Part shown: one piece after another, positions 44,938 to 54,020 of the stretch | How positions within the stretch are numbered: the stretch's first letter is position 1 | Layout: the number at the start of each line of letters is the position of its first letter | Assembly: GCA_028689025.1 (NCBI GenBank) | Contig: JAQTXA010000013.1 | Coordinates: 1 to 64,000, forward strand | DNA from: Aliarcobacter sp. | GTDB taxonomy: Bacteria; Campylobacterota; Campylobacteria; Campylobacterales; Arcobacteraceae | DNA length: 64,000 nucleotides | Direction: 5' to 3' | Notes under the pieces: generated by a model | Databases searched by the model: none | What the model was told of the DNA's origin: nothing | The model's input: the letters and a program-made list of their open reading frames with translations, nothing else | Made by a program: the position numbers and the translations under genes

Positions 44938-46076
44938 TATTTCTTCCAAACTGTTTTATTCACATAATCAGTATATGATAAAATTATTCTTAAAACTTTT
45001 TCAGAAACATTTGGCATACTGTAATCTGCAACTTTTCTTAAAGTATTTTCATTTTGAGTAACTAGTACTTCTAGTCCTTGTAGGATTCTTGTTTTTTCAA
45101 GTCCTACCATCATAACACTTGCTTCTTCCATAGCTTCTGGTCTTTCATGTGCTTCTCTTATATTTAATGCAGGGAAACATAAAATTGAAGATTCTTCACT
45201 TATTGTTCCACTATCACTTAAAACAACTTTCGCTTCTTTTTGGAGTTTTACATAATCATTAAATCCAAGTGGTTTCATTAGTTGAATTAATGGATTAAAT
45301 TCTATATTTAATTCATTTATTTTATTTCTTGTTCGTGGATGTGTTGAAACAATAATTGGTAATTTATAAATTTCAGCTACAGTATTTAAAGTATCAACTA
45401 AATCTAAAAAATTTTTATCACTACTTATGTTTTCTTCTCTATGAGCTGAGACTACAAAATATTCGCCTTTATTTAATTTTAACTCATCCAAAATCTTAGA
45501 ATTATTTATATCATCTAATTTTTTATTTATTACTTCAAACATTGGTGAACCTGTTTTAATTATTCTATCTGCAGGCAATCCTTCTCTAAGAAGATACTCT
45601 CTTGCTATATCACTGTAAGTAAGATTTATATCTGCTGTGTGATCAACTATTTTTCTATTTGTCTCTTCAGGTACTCTTTGATCAAAACATCTATTTCCTG
45701 CTTCCATGTGAAAAATAGGTATTTTTCTTTTTTTTGCTGGAATTGCACAAAGACAACTATTTGTATCTCCTAAAATAAGTACTGCTTCAGGATTTTCTTT
45801 TTCAAATACTGTATCAATAGATATTATTATCTTTCCTATCGTTTCACTAGCTCCCCCACCTGCTGCATTTAAAAAATAATCAGGTTTCCTTAAATTAAAA
45901 TCATTAAAAAACACTTCATTAAGTTCATAATCATAATTTTGTCCAGTATGAACTATAATATGTTCTATAGCATTTGATTCTTCAAGTTTTTGAATTACAG
46001 CCGATAACCTTATAATTTCTGGTCTTGTACCAACTATTGTCATTACTTTTAATTTTTTTATTGAATTACTTATCAT
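44934..46076 (-). CDS. fnlC: UDP-L-FucNAc-type 2-epimerase FnlC/WbjD
   Basis: 380 residues, the non-hydrolysing UDP-GlcNAc 2-epimerase fold. Motifs include TIVGTRPEIIRLSAV, IIVHTGQNYDYELNEVFF, GDTNSCLCAIPAKK, HMEAGNRCFDQRVPEETNR and VLSDSGTISEES. It is the Cap5G/WbjD/FnlC subgroup, which makes UDP-L-FucNAc from UDP-L-PneNAc. It overlaps fnlB by 11 bp with a GAGG ribosome-binding site in the fnlB end. It comes right after fnlA and fnlB, so the three-gene pathway is complete. Confidence 0.92.
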   Translation of the reverse strand: MISNSIKKLKVMTIVGTRPEIIRLSAVIQKLEESNAIEHIIVHTGQNYDYELNEVFFNDFNLRKPDYFLNAAGGGASETIGKIIISIDTVFEKENPEAVLILGDTNSCLCAIPAKKRKIPIFHMEAGNRCFDQRVPEETNRKIVDHTADINLTYSDIAREYLLREGLPADRIIKTGSPMFEVINKKLDDINNSKILDELKLNKGEYFVVSAHREENISSDKNFLDLVDTLNTVAEIYKLPIIVSTHPRTRNKINELNIEFNPLIQLMKPLGFNDYVKLQKEAKVVLSDSGTISEESSILCFPALNIREAHERPEAMEEASVMMVGLEKTRILQGLEVLVTQNENTLRKVADYSMPNVSEKVLRIILSYTDYVNKTVWKKY

Positions 46077-47184
46077 TTCTTACCTCTAAAAAATATGTAT
46101 CTGGATTATTTTGATCAAATTTCTCATTTGCCCATAAAATTAAAATCATCTCTTCAGTTCCAATATTCTTGATATTATGGGTATATCCGGGAATCATTTC
46201 AACTATTTCCATTTTTTTATCACTTACTTCATACGAAATAATCTCATTTGTTACAATATGTCTAAATTCAATTAATGCTTCACCATGCACAACTAAAAAT
46301 TTCTCATTTTTTGTATGATGATAGTGATTTCCTCTTGTTATACCAGGTGCTGTAGTTGATAAAGAGAATTGTCCACTATCTAAAGTTTTTAATATCTCAT
46401 AAAAAGTTCCTCTATCATCCTTATGTCCATTTAAAACATATGAAAAATTATCAGTAGATAAATAACTTAAATACGTAGCATATAAAGCTCTTTCAAATCC
46501 AGAAGCAACATTCGGTATAACTAAACCAATTCTATTTTCTTTAAAAGCAAAAAGTAAATCTCTTATTTCTCCTAAAGTCTTTTTATATTTATTTTCAATT
46601 TCTACATAATAGTCTTTTATTTCTTCTATTTTTAACTGTTTTATAAAAGATTTAACAACATCATCTACATAAACTAAATTTAATTCGACTTTTTCATCAT
46701 TTATTTGTATATCTAAATTATTTGTAACATTATGACACCAAGTAGAAATTACACTATTATAATTTGGTTTTGACCATTTACCAAATACATTAGGTAGCTT
46801 GAAAATAAATATTTTAGCTTTTGTATTCTTTGAATAATCGATAAGAATCTTTTCTGCTTCTAATTTACTTTTTCCATAATCATTATCTAAATTTGATTGA
46901 ATAGAAGAAGACAATAGAATAGGTGTATTTTTTTTATTGTCTTTTAGTATTCCAACTATAGTTTTTGTTAAGCTACTATTTCCCTCATAAAATTCACTAA
47001 TTTCTTTTGGTCTATTTACACCTGCAAGATGAAATATAAAATCAGCTTCTTTAACATAACTTTCTAAAATATTCAAAGAATCTTTTTTACTAAATAAATA
47101 GAGTTGTACACTTTCATCTCTTTTTAAATGTTCAATCAAATTTTTTGCGATAAATCCATTTGAACCTGTAATCAAAATTTTCAT
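46066..47184 (-). CDS. fnlB: Bifunctional epimerase/reductase FnlB (Cap5F/WbjC)
   Basis: 372 residues. The N-terminal SDR domain has ITGSNGFIAKNLIEHL and a catalytic Tyr/Lys in DNDYGKSKLEAEKIL. The C-terminal about 120 residues are a cupin domain (DDRGTFYEILKT, TRGNHYHHTKNEKFLVVHG). This two-domain layout is typical of CapF-type enzymes that epimerise C3 and reduce C4 in UDP-L-FucNAc synthesis. It lies 0 bp from fnlA. Confidence 0.94.
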   Translation of the reverse strand: MKILITGSNGFIAKNLIEHLKRDESVQLYLFSKKDSLNILESYVKEADFIFHLAGVNRPKEISEFYEGNSSLTKTIVGILKDNKKNTPILLSSSIQSNLDNDYGKSKLEAEKILIDYSKNTKAKIFIFKLPNVFGKWSKPNYNSVISTWCHNVTNNLDIQINDEKVELNLVYVDDVVKSFIKQLKIEEIKDYYVEIENKYKKTLGEIRDLLFAFKENRIGLVIPNVASGFERALYATYLSYLSTDNFSYVLNGHKDDRGTFYEILKTLDSGQFSLSTTAPGITRGNHYHHTKNEKFLVVHGEALIEFRHIVTNEIISYEVSDKKMEIVEMIPGYTHNIKNIGTEEMILILWANEKFDQNNPDTYFLEVRNDK

Positions 47185-48210
47185 TTAGATAACTCCAAAT
47201 TCTTTTAAGTCATCTTTAATTTCAGTTAGTTTTGTTAACATCATTTTTAATTCATTTTCATTTAATTGTTTAGTGTTATGAGAATGATAATCTCCAGCTT
47301 CAGTTACAACCTCTTCACCATTGTCAACAAATTTATTGTAATTCAAATCTCTTGTATCAGCGGGGATTCTATAATATCCTTCCATATCAACAGCATGTAC
47401 CATTTCTTCTCTTGTAAGAAGAGTTTCATATAGTTTTTCACCATGTCTAGTACCGATAACATTTATTTTATGTTCTGGCTTTCCAAGCATATTTTTCAAA
47501 GTATTTGCAAGAAGTTCTACTGTACAAGCAGGTGCTTTTTGTACAAAAATATCACCATTTTTTGCATTTTTAAAGGCAAACATTACTAAATCAACAGCAT
47601 CATCTAAACTCATCATAAATCTAGTCATATTTGGATCAGTAATCGTTATATCTTTACCAGTTCTTATTTGATTTATAAATAGTGGTATTACAGAACCTCT
47701 AGAAGCCATTACATTTCCATATCTAGTACAAGATATAACTGTTTCAGAATCATTTAAATTTCTACTTTTTGCAACCGAAACTTTTTCCATCATAGCTTTG
47801 CTTATACCCATAGCATTAATAGGATACACAGCTTTATCTGTACTTAAAACTACAATATTTTTAACTTTATATTTAATTGCTACATTTAGTACATTTTCAG
47901 TACCTATTACATTTGTCTGTACAGCTTGCATAGGATAAAACTCACAAGATGGTACTTGCTTTAAAGCTGCGGCATGAAAGATATAATCAACACCTCTTAT
48001 AGCATCATCTAAAGAGTTTATATCTCTTACATCTCCTAGATAAAATTTCAATTTATCATTGTTATATTTTTTTCTCATATCATCTTGTTTTAGTTCATCA
48101 CGAGAAAAAATTCTAATCTCTTTTATATCTGTATCTAAAAAATTACGAAGAACAGCATTCCCAAAAGAACCTGTTCCTCCTGTGATTAATAATATTTTAT
48201 TTTTAAACAT
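47185..48210 (-). CDS. fnlA: UDP-GlcNAc 4,6-dehydratase / 5-epimerase FnlA (Cap5E/WbjB)
   Basis: 341 residues. The SDR motif is LITGGTGSFGNAVLRNF, and the catalytic region STDKAVYPINAMGISKAMMEK has Met in the Tyr position with a conserved Lys. It starts UDP-L-FucNAc synthesis from UDP-GlcNAc. The ATG overlaps the end of the HisF-like gene by 8 bp, with GAGG upstream, so the sugar and amidino genes are translationally coupled. C-terminus GDYHSHNTKQLNENEL is typical of the subgroup. Confidence 0.94.
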   Translation of the reverse strand: MFKNKILLITGGTGSFGNAVLRNFLDTDIKEIRIFSRDELKQDDMRKKYNNDKLKFYLGDVRDINSLDDAIRGVDYIFHAAALKQVPSCEFYPMQAVQTNVIGTENVLNVAIKYKVKNIVVLSTDKAVYPINAMGISKAMMEKVSVAKSRNLNDSETVISCTRYGNVMASRGSVIPLFINQIRTGKDITITDPNMTRFMMSLDDAVDLVMFAFKNAKNGDIFVQKAPACTVELLANTLKNMLGKPEHKINVIGTRHGEKLYETLLTREEMVHAVDMEGYYRIPADTRDLNYNKFVDNGEEVVTEAGDYHSHNTKQLNENELKMMLTKLTEIKDDLKEFGVI

Positions 48211-48991
48211 TTACAACCTCTAAGTTATTATTTTTGATTAATTGTTGTTTTTCTAAATTTTTTGGATAATTTATTAAAACAGCTCTATATTTACCTTTAA
48301 AAACAAATAAACTTCCAGCTGAGCAGCCAATAATACCAAACTTATTAATTAAAGTTTTAATATCTTCTAATGAGCCTGCTCCACCAAGAACTGTCATTGG
48401 AACATTTATTAATGGCTTAATTTTTTCGATTAAACTTAAATCATAACCGTTCATAACCCCGTCATTATCAATAGAATTAATAACTATTTCGCCAACACCT
48501 AAAGATTGTAATTCATTTATAAAATTTTCCAGATCTAATTTTGTTTTTTTTGTACCATTATGAGTATAAATATCATAACCACCAAACATTTTTTTCTTAA
48601 CATCTATTACAACAACTACACTTTGATTTCCAACTTCTTTTGCAATATTGGCAACTAATTGTGGATTTTCAATAGCTGCTGAACTTAATGCTATTTTTTC
48701 AACACCTAGATTAAAAATTCTAGTAGCTTGTTCTACGGTTTTAATACCTCCTCCATAACATAAGGGCATTCTACATTCTGTAGCTAAATTTTCTATCATT
48801 TTATAATCTGGTTCTCTATTTAGAACTGTTGCATCAATATCTAAAACCATTAATTCATCTGATTCTTTTTCATTAAATATTTTAACAGCATTAATAGGAT
48901 CACCAACATATTTAGAATCTTTAAACTTTACTGTTTTTACGAGTCCTTTATTATGAACTAAAAGACAAGGTATTATTCTTGGTGCTAGCAT
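48203..48991 (-). CDS. HisF-like cyclase subunit for acetamidino sugar synthesis (WbuZ type)
   Basis: 262 residues, a (beta/alpha)8 barrel of the HisF family. The start MLAPRIIPCLLVHNKGLVK differs from histidine-pathway HisF, where CLDV carries the catalytic Asp11. Here that position is Leu. GGGIKTVEQATRIFNLG and the ID near VVVVIDVKKKMFGGYD remain. This pattern is typical of paralogues in sugar clusters (WbuZ, WbpI-region HisF2, PtmF) that pass ammonia to an amidotransferase. It abuts the HisH-like gene. Confidence 0.88.
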   Translation of the reverse strand: MLAPRIIPCLLVHNKGLVKTVKFKDSKYVGDPINAVKIFNEKESDELMVLDIDATVLNREPDYKMIENLATECRMPLCYGGGIKTVEQATRIFNLGVEKIALSSAAIENPQLVANIAKEVGNQSVVVVIDVKKKMFGGYDIYTHNGTKKTKLDLENFINELQSLGVGEIVINSIDNDGVMNGYDLSLIEKIKPLINVPMTVLGGAGSLEDIKTLINKFGIIGCSAGSLFVFKGKYRAVLINYPKNLEKQQLIKNNNLEVVNV

Positions 48992-49603
48992 CTAAAGTTC
49001 TCCAAAATTTTTTAATAATTGAATTCCATTATGATGACTTTTCTCTGGATGACACTGTATTCCATAAATATTTTCATGATTTACCATACATTCAAATCGC
49101 TCACCATAATTTGCAGTTGCTATCCCATCTTCTTTGTTATTACATTCAAAATAATATGAATGTAAAAAATAAAATCTTGGATTTTCCTCAAGATTATCGA
49201 ATATTTTATTTTCTTTTTCAATATTAAGTGTATTCCAACCCATATGTGGTAATGGACCATTTTTGATTTTTGTTTTATCAAATTTTTTCACAACTCCATC
49301 TATCCAACCTAATCCTTCTAAAACTCCCTCGTCACTTGACTTTGCGAGCATTTGCATACCTACACAAATACCTATAACAGGCAGTTTTTTTTCTAAAACT
49401 AATTCATCAAGCTTTTCTTTCATACCTGAATTTTGTAAACTTGTCATTGCATGATCAAAAGAACCTACACCAGGTAAAATAAGTTTAGATACATTTTCAA
49501 AATCATTTATATTATTTACAACTTTATATGGAATATTTAAATCTTTATATATATTAGAAAATGCCTTTATATTTCCAACTCCATAATCTATTATAGCTAT
49601 CAT
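48992..49603 (-). CDS. HisH-like glutamine amidotransferase (WbuY type)
   Basis: 203 residues, class I glutamine amidotransferase. The Cys nucleophile is in [19 protein letters not shown], His and Glu in [14 protein letters not shown], and the N-terminal [11 protein letters not shown] is typical of HisH. It supplies ammonia from glutamine to the HisF-like partner. It overlaps the amidotransferase gene by 4 bp. With neighbours on both sides in a sugar operon, a histidine role is unlikely. Confidence 0.9.
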   Translation of the reverse strand: MIAIIDYGVGNIKAFSNIYKDLNIPYKVVNNINDFENVSKLILPGVGSFDHAMTSLQNSGMKEKLDELVLEKKLPVIGICVGMQMLAKSSDEGVLEGLGWIDGVVKKFDKTKIKNGPLPHMGWNTLNIEKENKIFDNLEENPRFYFLHSYYFECNNKEDGIATANYGERFECMVNHENIYGIQCHPEKSHHNGIQLLKNFGEL

Positions 49604-50748
49604 CTAAATAACCTTTTTTCTAATCCTAAGAATCTCATAATATTTGCACCTATTCCAATTAAAAATTTTTTGTTTTTATAATTAGCATAAGTTTTATTCT
49701 CTCCTTTAAATATTTCTTCTAATTCATCATGAGTCAAGTCAAGCTTATTTGCAACATAATCAAACTCTTTGATCAAAAATTCATCACTTAATTCCGGTTT
49801 TGACAATCGTTCTAAAGCTGTTTTTCTATCCATTTGACCTGTCATGATCAAACTTGAAAAATGAGCTCTTCGTTTTTCATAACCAAATTTTTTTGGCATC
49901 CAATAATCTTCATAAAATCTTGTAAAACGTGATTCATGATGTTTATGTTGGAATTTTTTCCAACCATACAGTTGATGAAGGATATCTTCTGCCTCACTTT
50001 TAATATATCGTACATAATTCAATGGTCTAAATACTTCCATACCATAAATATATCTATAAAAAATTTTATATCTTAAAATATCAACTATAGGAAAATCTTT
50101 TAGTGGTCTTTTACCAAACTTGTCATGTATATCATTAATTAAAATTGAATCTATTCCTGGATAAGCTCCCCATTCATCGGGTTCTCTACAACATTCTGTA
50201 GAATGGTTTCCACCTGTAAGCACATATTTAATTTTATGTTTTCTAGCAAATTTATATAAACCTGAAAAAAAAGCTGTATCCTGAGGAATATCCTGATCAG
50301 GAATTTGAGATTTAAGTATTGCAACTTGTAAATCTTTCATTTCTTCCCAATTAATTACTTCCGTGTAAAGATCTAATCCCAGACCATCAACTAGTTTTTC
50401 TATATTTTCAACTGCTTGATCAGTATTCCATCCAGCATCTACATGTAAAAGAAGCGGTCTAAGTCCCATAATGTTTTTAACAACATGTGCTACATATGAA
50501 CTATCTAATCCTCCACTAAGTCCTATAATACAATCAAAATCTTTTCCAATACCCTCTTTTTTGATTTTTTCTGCAACTGCCATTAGTTCATCCATACGGC
50601 TTTCACCATATTTCCATTCTGGGAGAATAGTGCTTTTAAAGTTTTGACAGTAGTCACACTCACAATTTTCATTAAAAGTTATATGCGGATCTGATGTGTC
50701 CATTATGCAACTGCTGCATATTTTATATTCTGGATTAAGTGTATTCAT
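49600..50748 (-). CDS. N-acetyl sugar amidotransferase (WbuX/WbpG/PseA type)
   Basis: 382 residues. The N-terminal zinc-finger-like part has [20 protein letters not shown] then CDYC. The PP-loop ATPase motif is [14 protein letters not shown]. The [17 protein letters not shown] region is typical of this amidotransferase. It uses ATP and ammonia from the HisH/HisF-like pair to turn an N-acetyl into an acetamidino group. Its C-terminal region [17 protein letters not shown] matches the family. Given the adjacent fnlABC, the substrate may be L-FucNAc. Confidence 0.93.
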   Translation of the reverse strand: MNTLNPEYKICSSCIMDTSDPHITFNENCECDYCQNFKSTILPEWKYGESRMDELMAVAEKIKKEGIGKDFDCIIGLSGGLDSSYVAHVVKNIMGLRPLLLHVDAGWNTDQAVENIEKLVDGLGLDLYTEVINWEEMKDLQVAILKSQIPDQDIPQDTAFFSGLYKFARKHKIKYVLTGGNHSTECCREPDEWGAYPGIDSILINDIHDKFGKRPLKDFPIVDILRYKIFYRYIYGMEVFRPLNYVRYIKSEAEDILHQLYGWKKFQHKHHESRFTRFYEDYWMPKKFGYEKRRAHFSSLIMTGQMDRKTALERLSKPELSDEFLIKEFDYVANKLDLTHDELEEIFKGENKTYANYKNKKFLIGIGANIMRFLGLEKRLFR

Positions 50749-50756
50749 TTTTTTTC

Positions 50757-51797
50757 CTATTTTGTTTTATATCTTTCTATCATTTCACTCACATGTTTAT
50801 CAATCGTTTGGTTATAACGTCTAAGAATTTTTAATAAAAATTCAAAAAGCATAGGATACATTAGCATATTATTAAATACTTTATAGATAACATTATGTAA
50901 CATACCTCTTGAATTTTTTATTTGTAGATAATAGTTATCAATTAATCTTTTTGCAACAAATAAATTTGAAGAATATTTGACCTGATAATAAATATCAATA
51001 GAAACTTTATAATCATTATGCGCTGCAAATATATTTTCAAGTTTTAAATAATATTCTTTTTTTAAATTGTAATTAAAATTCTTAAATGCACCGACCCCTA
51101 ATCCAGCAACCATTCCATAGGAATAGCCAATTTTTGGAGGGACATAATCTACAATAGAGTATTCAGAAAGATAAATGCAACTATGTTTATTATAATATAA
51201 TTCATCTATTAACATAATCAAATGTGGTACATATGTATTTAAATATTTATAACCTATTTCAATTCTACTTTTAAAATTTGTCATCCTATACAAACCATTT
51301 GATAAAAATATATAACTATTAAAAGATTCATAAGACACAGATAAGGCGGAGATAAACTCTTCTAAACTTTTTATATATTTAGTAGACTTATCAACTTCAA
51401 GACAACAATCTTTTGATTTGAATTTAACAAATGAAACTTCTGCATTCTCTTTCAATTCATATATTGTTTGTTCGATTGTATTAATTGCATCACTATGAAT
51501 GTAATCATCATCGGCAAGTAACCACATCCACTCTGTAGTACATAATTCAAAAGCTCTTAAAAAATTTGCAGACATACCAATATTGTTATTATGACGAATA
51601 AATATAATTTTTCTATTATCTATAAATTCTGCAATACTAATATTTTCAGAACAATATAATTGTAAATTCTTTTCTGAAGCATTATCCAATACGTAAACTA
51701 TTGTTCCTTCTTGAATTTGAACTGATAAACTTAATAAAACATTCAGTAATTTAGATGGTCTATTATAAGTTGGAATAAAAATTGATAAACTATTCAT
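50757..51797 (-). CDS. GT2-like glycosyltransferase
   Basis: 346 residues. It has a GT-A fold with N-terminal LSIFIPTYNRPSKLLNVL, the DNAS loop, and the DxD-like WLLADDDYIHSDAINT. The C-terminal 130 residues are helical and variable. It transfers a sugar from a nucleotide donor to the lipid-linked repeat unit, and the donor cannot be identified. It lies between rfbH and the amidotransferase in the operon (4-8 bp gaps). Length and motifs are normal. Confidence 0.86.
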   Translation of the reverse strand: MNSLSIFIPTYNRPSKLLNVLLSLSVQIQEGTIVYVLDNASEKNLQLYCSENISIAEFIDNRKIIFIRHNNNIGMSANFLRAFELCTTEWMWLLADDDYIHSDAINTIEQTIYELKENAEVSFVKFKSKDCCLEVDKSTKYIKSLEEFISALSVSYESFNSYIFLSNGLYRMTNFKSRIEIGYKYLNTYVPHLIMLIDELYYNKHSCIYLSEYSIVDYVPPKIGYSYGMVAGLGVGAFKNFNYNLKKEYYLKLENIFAAHNDYKVSIDIYYQVKYSSNLFVAKRLIDNYYLQIKNSRGMLHNVIYKVFNNMLMYPMLFEFLLKILRRYNQTIDKHVSEMIERYKTK

Positions 51798-51801
51798 TTT
51801 A

Positions 51802-53136
51802 CTATCTTTTATTAAGAATGAAACATTTTACTTGTTTTATCATATAACTAATAGCATCCTCACCCATTCCAGGATATAATCCTATCCAAAAACTATCATT
51901 CATGATTTTATCTGTTACTTTTAATTCACCAACTATTCTATAATCCGTATTCAAAACCATACTATCAAACATTGGATGTCTTGTCATATTTCCTGCAAAA
52001 AGATTTCTCGTTTGTATTTTATTTGCTTCAAGATACTCTACAAGCTCATTTCTTGAAAAATTCACACCATCTTTTAAAGTCATCATAAATCCAAACCAAC
52101 TTGGATCTGAATTTGGTTGAGTTTCAACTAAATGAAGTTCTTCTAAATCTTTTAATCCATTAAATAATTTTTTTTGATTCTCTTTTCTTTTCTCTACAAA
52201 TGTTGGGAATTTTTCAAGTTGGGCACAACCAATAGCTGCTTGCATATCTGATACTTTCAAATTAAACCCAAAATGAGAATATACATATTTATGGTCATAA
52301 CCTTTTGGAAGAGTTCCAAAACTTTGTGAAAACCTACATCCACAAGTATTATCTATACCACTTTCACACCAACAGTCTCTTCCCCAATCTCTCATTGAAA
52401 GCATAATCTTTTTAAGAAGTAAATTATCTGTATAAGTAGCTCCACCTTCACCCATTGTCATATGATGTGGAGGATAAAAAGAGCTTGTTCCAATATCTCC
52501 CCAAGTACCAGTTGGTTTCCCTTCATAAGTAGATCCTAATGCATCACAATTATCTTCAATAAGCCAAAGATTATGTTTATCACAAAACTCTTTTACAGCT
52601 CTAAGATTAAATGGATTTCCTAAACTATGAGCTATCATTACAGCTTTTGTTTTAGAACTAAGTGCAAGTTCAAGTTGAGTAACATCAACATTTGCATAAA
52701 TTAAATCCATATCTACAAATACAGGCACTGCTCCATACTGAACTATTGGAGCTACAGTTGTCGGGAATCCAGCAGCAACAGTGATAACTTCATCACCTCT
52801 TTTTACTTGTCTCTCTTTTAATAATGGCGATGTTAATGCATAAAAAGCAAGAAGATTTGCAGAACTTCCAGAGTTTACTAAAAATGACCATCTAACACCA
52901 AGAAATTTTGATAATTGTTTTTCAAACTTTTTAGAATAATCTCCATAAGTTAGCCAAAAATCAAGTGAACTATCTACAAGATATTGCATCTCTGTCTCAT
53001 CAAATACACGTCCAGCATAGTTTACTCTACTTTCACCATCTACAAACTTTCTTTCTTGAACTGGTTTATGCACTAATTCATAATATTCTTTTGTTTTATT
53101 TAGTATTTCTTGTTTTAATTGTTCTGCTTGTGTCAT
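51802..53136 (-). CDS. rfbH: CDP-6-deoxy-xylo-4-hexulose 3-dehydrase (E1), RfbH/DdhC
   Basis: 444 residues. It is a PMP-dependent [2Fe-2S] enzyme that removes the C3 hydroxyl of CDP-4-keto-6-deoxyglucose. The usual PLP Lys is replaced by His, in SFYPPHHMTMGEGGATY. Cysteines for the cluster are in DCWCESGIDNTCGCRF. N-terminal EVITVAAGFPTTVAPIVQYG is typical. It is followed upstream by the reductase, rfbG and rfbF genes. The reductase partner DdhD (E3) is not in the window. Confidence 0.95.
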   Translation of the reverse strand: MTQAEQLKQEILNKTKEYYELVHKPVQERKFVDGESRVNYAGRVFDETEMQYLVDSSLDFWLTYGDYSKKFEKQLSKFLGVRWSFLVNSGSSANLLAFYALTSPLLKERQVKRGDEVITVAAGFPTTVAPIVQYGAVPVFVDMDLIYANVDVTQLELALSSKTKAVMIAHSLGNPFNLRAVKEFCDKHNLWLIEDNCDALGSTYEGKPTGTWGDIGTSSFYPPHHMTMGEGGATYTDNLLLKKIMLSMRDWGRDCWCESGIDNTCGCRFSQSFGTLPKGYDHKYVYSHFGFNLKVSDMQAAIGCAQLEKFPTFVEKRKENQKKLFNGLKDLEELHLVETQPNSDPSWFGFMMTLKDGVNFSRNELVEYLEANKIQTRNLFAGNMTRHPMFDSMVLNTDYRIVGELKVTDKIMNDSFWIGLYPGMGEDAISYMIKQVKCFILNKR

Positions 53137-54020
53137 TAGTTTTCTCCTATTGTTTTAATAATTGCTTCTTCTAAAGTATACATTTGTTCCCAACCAGGAA
53201 CTAATTGAGAGCTTTCAAGTGGAATCATAACTTCTCTATTCCTATATGCTCTTGCACCCCAGTTTATATTCAGATTTCTATTTGTAACTTTTTTAAATAA
53301 AATTGATAATTGTTTTAAAGTCATGCGTTGCTTTGAACTAACTACATAGCTTCTATTATTATATAGTTTGCTATTTTCACTTTGTAAGTTATTTATCATA
53401 ACTTTAAAAGCACTTACTACATCATCAATATAGCTTATATCTATAATCTGTTCACCTTTAGACATGTCTAGTGTTTCATCTAGCCTAGAATACTTATCCC
53501 ACAAATTAAAAATTTTAGGTCTTGTATCATTTGGACCAAAAGTATCGTTAAGTTTAATAGTTGTAAATATAATATCTGATGTTTGAGTATAATACACAGC
53601 AATCTTCTCAAAAGCTTCTTTTGTTGCAGCATAAAAATTCACTGGATTATAATCTTCATTTTGATAATTTTGCCAAAAAGTTCCAGTATTTAAAAACCAT
53701 TTTACACCACTCTGCTTACTTAATTCTAATAAGTAAGTACCATAATTAATATTACTATCTATTAAATTACACAAATCACTTTCTTCATGCTCAACTAACA
53801 CATTTGAAGCAAAATGTACTACTCCGATAATCTTGTTTTCTTGAAAAACATTATTTATATTTCTAAAGTTATCAAATTGTTTTATCTTACAATTTAATGA
53901 TTTTAAATATTCTATATCACTTGTAGCTCTTACAAGTGATATAATATCAAAATCATTTTGATATTTTTTAATAAATTCTCTTCCAATATATCCAGTTCCA
54001 CCAGTAACTAAAATAGTCAT
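53136..54020 (-). CDS. NAD-dependent epimerase/reductase of a CDP-dideoxyhexose pathway
   Basis: 294 residues, extended SDR. The nucleotide motif is LVTGGTGYIGREFIKKY and the catalytic Tyr-x3-Lys is in FYAATKEAFEKIAVYYT. It lies between rfbG and rfbH with 1-bp overlaps. In dideoxyhexose loci the gene at this kind of site is abequose or paratose synthase (RfbJ/RfbS), which reduces C4. Which product is made cannot be told from sequence. The sequence is shorter than RfbJ-like proteins I recall from Salmonella by little, so the role fits. Confidence 0.8.
   Translation of the reverse strand: MTILVTGGTGYIGREFIKKYQNDFDIISLVRATSDIEYLKSLNCKIKQFDNFRNINNVFQENKIIGVVHFASNVLVEHEESDLCNLIDSNINYGTYLLELSKQSGVKWFLNTGTFWQNYQNEDYNPVNFYAATKEAFEKIAVYYTQTSDIIFTTIKLNDTFGPNDTRPKIFNLWDKYSRLDETLDMSKGEQIIDISYIDDVVSAFKVMINNLQSENSKLYNNRSYVVSSKQRMTLKQLSILFKKVTNRNLNINWGARAYRNREVMIPLESSQLVPGWEQMYTLEEAIIKTIGEN

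Noticed and set aside
48203-49603. hisF and hisH of histidine biosynthesis
   Set aside because: HisF-like protein lacks the catalytic Asp of CLDV, and the genes are coupled to an amidotransferase and fnlA. They are the sugar-locus paralogues.
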